From NCBI GenBank assembly GCA_963840545.1, contig CAWIZE010000009.1, forward strand, positions 1-64,000: a stretch of 64,000 nt of DNA, read 5' to 3'. Positions 59,656 to 64,000 of the stretch are shown one piece after another (position 1 is the stretch's first letter; each line of letters starts with the position of its first letter). Below the pieces are notes generated by a model. That model was not told the origin of the DNA and did not search any database. It worked only from the letters and a program-made list of their open reading frames with translations. Source of the stretch: JAKAWQ01 sp963840545. Lineage in GTDB: Bacteria; Pseudomonadota; Alphaproteobacteria; Acetobacterales; Acetobacteraceae. A program made the position numbers and the translations under genes.

Positions 59656-60015
59656 CTATTTCCTCTGCAGGTGGAGCACGACCACCTCCCAATCGGGGAA
59701 GGTGTGGCCGGCGAAGGGCCGGGCATGAGGGTCGGCGGGCGTCGGCCAGCCGACGAACTCGCCGGTCGAATATTGGTCCCGGTCGACCTGCTCGGTGGTA
59801 CTCGTCGTCTCCGCGTCGCTATCGATCGGGGAGTCGGTCGACTTGTTCATAGAGCGCACCCAGTTCGTCGCCGCGGACCTGCCGATCGGCGCCGAGGCGG
59901 GGCCGTAGAGCTACCGGGGGAACTCGTGGTAGGGCGTCGGTCCGCCGGACTCGTAGGCGTAGGCGAGATCGAATTTGCCGTTATAGAGCTTGGCGCTGTC
60001 GTCGTCGCCCGCCAG
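59656..60015 (-). pseudogene. C-terminal remnant of a peptide ABC transporter binding protein
   Basis: One reverse-strand frame reads AKLYNGKFDLAYAYESGGPT, PYHEFPR, a TAG stop (59913-59911), then LYGPASAPIGRSAATNWVR and onward to DQYSTGEFVGWPTPADPHAR before a final stop at 59656. This is the C-terminal region of DppA/OppA-type binding proteins. The TAG stands where a Gln codon (CAG) is expected. The N-terminal two thirds are missing. It precedes the fused OppDF remnant, consistent with loss of the whole operon. Confidence 0.65.
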
Positions 60016-60056
60016 GTTCTGCACGACGACGTGGCCTGTCGCCGCTACCGCGCCCT

Positions 60057-60395
60057 CTACGCCCCGCTCCGGGACCGGTTTTCCGGAGCGGGGCGAGGGG
60101 GGCGGCGAGGGGTCATCCGCTCGGGCCGCCGAGGACCGCGCGGAGCACCACCGGGGCCTCGAGCGGCACGCGCGTCGATGGGACGAAGCGAACGAGCCTG
60201 TTGAACCAGCCCGATGACCCGGATCGCCGGCGTGGCGCCGTCCCTGCCGTAACGATCCACGAGGCGCTGGGCTGCGGCTTCGCTCGGCGCGACGTTTTCC
60301 GAGATTTTCTCGCAAATGTGACGGAGCGCGATCGTCCAGGGATCGAGCCGTCGTTCGTCGCGCTCGATGATCGCCCGCATTTCCTCCTCGGTCAT
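60057..60395 (-). CDS. hypothetical protein, 112 residues
   Basis: From the ATG at 60395 the product reads MTEEEMRAIIERDERRLDPW and then TIALRHICEKISENVAPSEA, a helical, charged segment of natural composition. The last third is Arg/Pro-rich and may be non-coding in nature. A GGAGGA precedes the ATG. The same frame is open further upstream (LDDPIPRHKAFGRTGG), so the start may be earlier. No family is recognised. The surrounding DNA is degenerate, so it could be part of a larger broken gene. Confidence 0.35.
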   Translation of the reverse strand: MTEEEMRAIIERDERRLDPWTIALRHICEKISENVAPSEAAAQRLVDRYGRDGATPAIRVIGLVQQARSLRPIDARAARGPGGAPRGPRRPERMTPRRPPRPAPENRSRSGA

Positions 60396-60571
60396 TCCTC
60401 CGGTGCGGCCGAAGGCCTTGTGCCGGGGGATGGGATCATCGAGTGAACAAAGGCCGCGATCGCGCGGCGGGAACCTCGTCGAGCCATCCCGTCCGCGCGA
60501 GCACCCGGAGGACGTTCAAGGGCGGCATGCCCTGCGGCTTCGTCACGACGTCCGGGGCCAGCCCGTCAGGG

Positions 60572-60871
60572 TCATCGGCCGTGGGCAGCGGGATGATCGG
60601 GCTCGTTGACCTTGTCGCCCAGGATCGGACGGGGCGTCTTCCGCTGAGGTGCGGCAGCGCGCGCCGGACCGCTGGGCGAGCGCCTCGCGGTCACGACGGG
60701 GCCCGCCGGGCCGGTCGGTTCCGGTGCCGGGATCCCGCCCTCGCGGCCGCCGGGCTGCTCATCGTGGACGGCACCCATGACGCCCCAGGCCGCGCCCCAC
60801 CAGAGCGCCATTGCCATGGAGGGCCAGACGATCCCCAGCACCGGGGCGGCAAGGAAGTATCGGCTCGGCAT
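60572..60871 (-). CDS. hypothetical small membrane protein, 99 residues
   Basis: The frame from the ATG at 60871 starts MPSRYFLAAPVLGIVWPSMA and has one or two hydrophobic segments (MALWWGAAWGVMGAV) followed by a Pro/Gly-rich cytoplasmic or periplasmic tail. No family is recognised. In another reverse-strand frame between 60436 and about 60590 there is a natural-looking segment (PTADDPDGLAPDVVTKPQGM, PPLNVLRVLARTGWLDEV), so this part of the window may hold a broken longer gene. The coding call is weak. Confidence 0.3.
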   Translation of the reverse strand: MPSRYFLAAPVLGIVWPSMAMALWWGAAWGVMGAVHDEQPGGREGGIPAPEPTGPAGPVVTARRSPSGPARAAAPQRKTPRPILGDKVNEPDHPAAHGR

Positions 60872-60966
60872 TCCTCATGCTGCCTCGCATTCGGTCCGCC
60901 GCGCCAGTGCGTTCAGCGATCAATGGGTTCAGCGATCGGTGCCCCGCGGCCAAACCGTGGCGCGGC

Positions 60967-61269
60967 TCAGCCGCCCGCGAGTTGCAGGCACTTCGCCGCC
61001 GCGGTCGCGGAGCCGCGGGCGTTACCGCGGTCGATGGTGCCGGCCATCGCGAGCTTGCGGGTGTTGGCGATCACCAGGGACCGCAGATCGGCGTTCGGTG
61101 TGACCTGGGGCAGGGTGCTGTCGAAGATCGTCCGGGCGTCCTTCGGCAGCGTGGCCGCGCACGCGTTCGCGGCAGCGGAATCCGCACGCGCGCCGTCGAC
61201 CCCCATGACGACCGGCAGCGCAAGCGCCAGGGCGAGCGCGGCGGCACCAGCGGTGAAGCGGACGATCAT
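60967..61269 (-). CDS. small secreted protein of unknown function
   Basis: The 100-residue product has a signal peptide (FTAGAAALALALALPVVMGV, likely cleaved near ARA-DS) and a mature part of about 70 residues with two cysteines (ANACAATLPKDARTIFDS and ATAAAKCLQLAGG) that could form a disulfide. The central LVIANTRKLAMAGTIDRGN is typical of small alphaproteobacterial periplasmic proteins of unknown role. The gene is divergent from the mechanosensitive channel, with about 430 bases between. Confidence 0.65.
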   Translation of the reverse strand: MIVRFTAGAAALALALALPVVMGVDGARADSAAANACAATLPKDARTIFDSTLPQVTPNADLRSLVIANTRKLAMAGTIDRGNARGSATAAAKCLQLAGG

Positions 61270-61695
61270 GGAATTGTCTCCGTGGCAAGCTGGGTTCGAG
61301 AGAATTCAGTCTACCCCGGCGCGGCGGTGACCAGCCACGCCGCGGCCGAGATCACCACGCGGCCCGCGCGCGGCATCCTGCCTCGCTTGTCGGAGATGAA
61401 CGTCTCCCACGGGGACATCTCCCGCGGGACGGCGCACGAACCGGCCGCCACCCCGCGATTCCTCATGCCGTCCCCGGTGCCGCGGCGTCAAGCTCCGGGC
61501 GGCCTGCGGCGCGATCAGCCGTCGGGGCAGCGGATCGCGCGGAGCGCCAACCGTTGCGGAACGGGCGAACCGAACGCTAACCTTCAGCCATCAGATACGA
61601 CAACCCGCTCGTCGGAGACTCCCGACCGCCGAAACCCGGGGCGGGCCGAGGGGCCTCGTCGCCGTCCGATCGGCGCGAGGCGGGAGGAGGGCGCC
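61270..61695 (+). other. gene-free stretch between the secreted protein and mscS
   Basis: Nothing with coding character was seen on either strand. Both flanking genes are transcribed away from this stretch, so it should contain two promoters, but no convincing hexamer pairs were found. Several short inverted G/C-rich words occur (GACGTCTCCCACGGGGACATCTC near 61400). Confidence 0.4.
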
Positions 61696-63387
61696 ATGAA
61701 ACGCAACGTCTGTCGCCTGCTGATCGCAGCGCTCCTCGCCTGGCTGGCGATCGCGGCGCCGGCGCGCGCCGCCGATACGGCCGAGGGCGAGCCGTTCCTG
61801 CTCTCCATGCCGGACCTCTCGAGCCCGCGTGCGACGATCGCTTCATTGCGCAGCAATGCCGAGATCGCCAGCCGGGATCTCCTGGCGCACGGCCCGGCAT
61901 GGAGCCCGCGCCCGGCGGTGCTACGGATGATCGCGACGCTGGATATCCGCGCGCTGCCGTCGCCGCGGCGGACTCTGGCGGCCGTGAGCGCGGCCGCCCA
62001 GCTTGCGTTCGTGCTTGGCCAGCTTCCTCAAGCGCGGCTCGCCGGCGCGCCGGACCTCGCCGCGGTGCGGCGGGACGATATCGGCCAATGGCGCGTGCCG
62101 GGCACGCCGATCGTCATCGTGAAGGTCACGAGTGGGCCGCGCGCCGGCGAATTTCTCTTTTCGCCCGGGACGGAAGCGATCGCCGGCCAGCTCTATCAGG
62201 CAATGAAGCAGGAGATCGCGCACGGCGGGGCGTATCTCACGCCCGTCGATGCATGGAGCTATTCTCCCGGACCGCTCATTCCGCAATGGCTGGTCCGGGC
62301 GTTCCCGCGTCCGCTGCTCACGCCGGTGCTGGGCCAGGCCGTCTGGCAGTGGATCGGCCTCGCCGTGCTGCTTGTCGTCTCCGTCGCCGCGATGGTGCGG
62401 ATCGCGATCTGGGGCATTCGTCACGACCGGAGCGAGACCCGGGCGTTTCGGCGCTACGGCCAGCTCGTTGCGCCGGCGGCGATCTCAGCGATCAGCGCCG
62501 CGACGCTCGTATTGGCCTTCTACGGCCTGAAGATCTGGGGCGGCATGCTCGCCGCCCTGATGACGATCCTGAAGCTGGTGCTCTATGTCGGCGTCACCTG
62601 GTTCGCGGTCGCGACGATGCGACGCGCCGGGGACGCGATCATCGCGTCCCTGGGCGTGCGCAGCACCAGCATCGATGGCCAGCTCATCCGGGTCGTGGGC
62701 ACGCTGCTGAGCATCGCCATCGTCCTCACCGCCGCGTTTTTCATCGCCGATTTCGTCGGCATTCCGCTGGGCCCGCTGCTCGCCGGCCTCGGCATCGGCG
62801 GCCTCGCGGTCGCGCTCGCGGTTCGCGCGACGCTGGAGAACGTCATCGGCGGCCTGACGCTGTTCGCCGACCGCCCCGTTCGCGTCGGCGACCTCTGCCA
62901 TATCGGCAGCGAGTTCGGAGCGGTGGAGGAGATCGGCCTCAGGACGACCAAGGTCCGCCGGCTCGACGACGTCCTGATCACCATCCCGAATTCCGAGATG
63001 GCGCAGATCCGGATCGCCAACGCGGCCCGCCGCCGCAAATCCCTCTTCAACCCGACCCTCGGGCTCCGCTACGAGACCACCGGGCAGCAGCTCAAGCGCA
63101 TCGAGGCCGGCATCCTCGACATGCTCGCCCGGCATCCCCGGGTGCTCGATGACGAGGCCCGGGTGCACCTCGCGGGATTCGGTGAGTTTTCGCTCAATAT
63201 CGAGATCTTCGCCTATCTCGACGTGAAACGGCTGGCCGATTTCGCGGCGGTGCAGGCGGAGCTCAATGTCCTGATCATGGAGATCGTGAGCGCCGCCGGC
63301 GCGGCTTTCGCGTTCCCGTCGCAGACGAACTATCTCGCGCGTGACACATTGCCAGCCGGGGTTGGCGTGATAAAGGGCGAGGGATAG
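61696..63387 (+). CDS. MscS-family mechanosensitive ion channel
   Basis: The 563-residue protein has a signal peptide (RLLIAALLAWLAIAAPARAA), a periplasmic domain of about 180 residues and several transmembrane helices. The MscS core has the pore helix LLAGLGIGGLAVALAVRATL, then ENVIGGLTLFADRPVRVGD, the beta domain VEEIGLRTTKVRRLDDVLIT, IPNSEMAQIRIANAARRRK and the C-terminal alpha/beta domain. It opens under membrane tension to release solutes. The periplasmic N-terminal domain places it among the larger YnaI/YbdG/MscK-like members. I chose the ATG at 61696 (GGGAGGAGGG upstream), because the longer frame upstream has no coding character. Confidence 0.92.
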   Translation: MKRNVCRLLIAALLAWLAIAAPARAADTAEGEPFLLSMPDLSSPRATIASLRSNAEIASRDLLAHGPAWSPRPAVLRMIATLDIRALPSPRRTLAAVSAAAQLAFVLGQLPQARLAGAPDLAAVRRDDIGQWRVPGTPIVIVKVTSGPRAGEFLFSPGTEAIAGQLYQAMKQEIAHGGAYLTPVDAWSYSPGPLIPQWLVRAFPRPLLTPVLGQAVWQWIGLAVLLVVSVAAMVRIAIWGIRHDRSETRAFRRYGQLVAPAAISAISAATLVLAFYGLKIWGGMLAALMTILKLVLYVGVTWFAVATMRRAGDAIIASLGVRSTSIDGQLIRVVGTLLSIAIVLTAAFFIADFVGIPLGPLLAGLGIGGLAVALAVRATLENVIGGLTLFADRPVRVGDLCHIGSEFGAVEEIGLRTTKVRRLDDVLITIPNSEMAQIRIANAARRRKSLFNPTLGLRYETTGQQLKRIEAGILDMLARHPRVLDDEARVHLAGFGEFSLNIEIFAYLDVKRLADFAAVQAELNVLIMEIVSAAGAAFAFPSQTNYLARDTLPAGVGVIKGEG

Positions 63388-63437
63388 AAGGGAGCGCGCC
63401 GCCCTGGTGCCGCCCCTCCGCCGCACCGGAGGCCGCC

Positions 63438-63998
63438 ATGCGTCTGCCGCTGATCCCGCCCGCCGCGCTTAAGCCCGAGCAGCGTCCTCTGTACGAGGAC
63501 ATGCGCCAGGGGATCGAAGAGAATTTCCGCGGATTCAAGGCGATCGCTGAGGACGGCGCGTTGATCGGGCCGTGGAACCCGTGGCTGCACTGGCCGCGGC
63601 TCGGTGGCCCGATCTGGGAGCTGACCAAGGCGCTCTCGATGTCGCCGACCCTTCCGCGCGCGGTGCGCGAGGTGGCGATCCTGCTCACCGGGGCCAAGTT
63701 CCACGCCGCCTATGAGCTTTACGCGCACGTCATCGCCGCCGAGCAGCGCGGCCTGTCGGACGACACGATCGCGACCATCGTCGCCGGGCAGCGCCCCGGC
63801 GATCTGACCCGCGAGCAGGCGATCGCCTACGACGTGGCCTCCACGCTGGTGGGCGGCGGCGGCCTGCCCGAGCTGAGCTGGCGCCAGGCAGTGGCGACCT
63901 TCGGTGAGGCGAGCGCCGCGGAGCTGATCTACCTCGTCGGGCTCTACTGCCTCGTCTCGGTGACCCTGAACGGCTTCGACGTCCCGGTGCCGGAATAA
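63438..63998 (+). CDS. carboxymuconolactone decarboxylase (AhpD-like) family protein
   Basis: The 186-residue protein begins MRLPLIPPAALKPEQRPLYE and has TLPRAVREVAILLTGAKFHA followed by AAYELYAHVIAAEQRGLSDD, the helical hairpin of the CMD family. The usual AhpD CxxC pair is absent (FHAAYELYAH), so it is closer to the decarboxylase-like members. The end LSWRQAVATFGEASAAELIY and VSVTLNGFDVPVPE is standard. The substrate is unknown. A GGAGG lies before the ATG. It stops two bases before the window ends. Confidence 0.85.
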   Translation: MRLPLIPPAALKPEQRPLYEDMRQGIEENFRGFKAIAEDGALIGPWNPWLHWPRLGGPIWELTKALSMSPTLPRAVREVAILLTGAKFHAAYELYAHVIAAEQRGLSDDTIATIVAGQRPGDLTREQAIAYDVASTLVGGGGLPELSWRQAVATFGEASAAELIYLVGLYCLVSVTLNGFDVPVPE

Positions 63999-64000
63999 CC

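Overview
The window is high-GC DNA (mostly near 70 % by eye) from an alphaproteobacterium, most likely a member of the Acetobacteraceae or a close Rhodospirillales relative. That placement is an inference. It rests on the codon usage, a periplasmic PQQ quinoprotein dehydrogenase, class II DAHP synthase, a BigR/SQR sulfide module, a cobalamin-riboswitch metE and GC-rich intergenic hairpins of the GGGGCTnnGCCCC type. No tRNA, rRNA, CRISPR array, plasmid origin or complete prophage was seen.

Layout. 1-5.1 kb: a truncated gph piece, glmU-glmS (UDP-GlcNAc synthesis) and gabD. 5.1-14.5 kb is an accessory island: a PemI/PemK module flanked by a duplication of the gabD 3' end, a TacA/TacT module, a pseudogene copy of ribosomal protein L30, a large lower-GC TPR/nuclease-like gene broken by two frameshifts, a flavin monooxygenase, and three VapBC-type modules (one intact, two decayed). 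14.5-25.5 kb is mostly housekeeping: a Pat-like acetyltransferase with a degenerate acyl-CoA synthetase part, an AtzG-like/amidase pair, glutathione reductase, DAHP synthase, a nicotinate phosphoribosyltransferase (frameshifted), a TonB protein and gltX. 25.5-32.1 kb is a sulfide-response locus: bigR, rhodanese and an RND pump on one strand, diverging from sqr and a small YgaP-like membrane protein. 32.2-39.8 kb holds a keto-deoxy-sugar-acid dehydratase-like enzyme, a frameshifted GMC oxidoreductase, a sugar-type ABC importer without ATPase, and the quinoprotein dehydrogenase. 40-50 kb holds a GT-C-like membrane protein, a GNAT protein, a B12 riboswitch-metE-cobW unit, an amidohydrolase, a TRIC-MarC fusion and a frameshifted diguanylate cyclase. 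50.6-61 kb is a second accessory island: a broken TumE-type toxin with its HTH partner, two merged insertion-sequence remnants, a secreted gamma-glutamylcyclotransferase-like protein, an SNF2 helicase with a zinc-binding partner, and a decayed oligopeptide ABC operon. The window ends with an MscS channel and a carboxymuconolactone-decarboxylase-family protein.

How it works together. The clearest functional units are glmU-glmS, bigR-rhodanese-RND opposite sqr (a candidate sulfide-induced efflux operon), and metE-cobW behind a cobalamin riboswitch (a candidate B12-scarcity operon with a metal chaperone). The accessory islands are rich in toxin-antitoxin genes, decaying copies and short tandem duplications of 15-18 bp. 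Several genes that otherwise look whole carry single frameshifts. Some may be sequence errors, so they should be confirmed from reads before being taken as biology.
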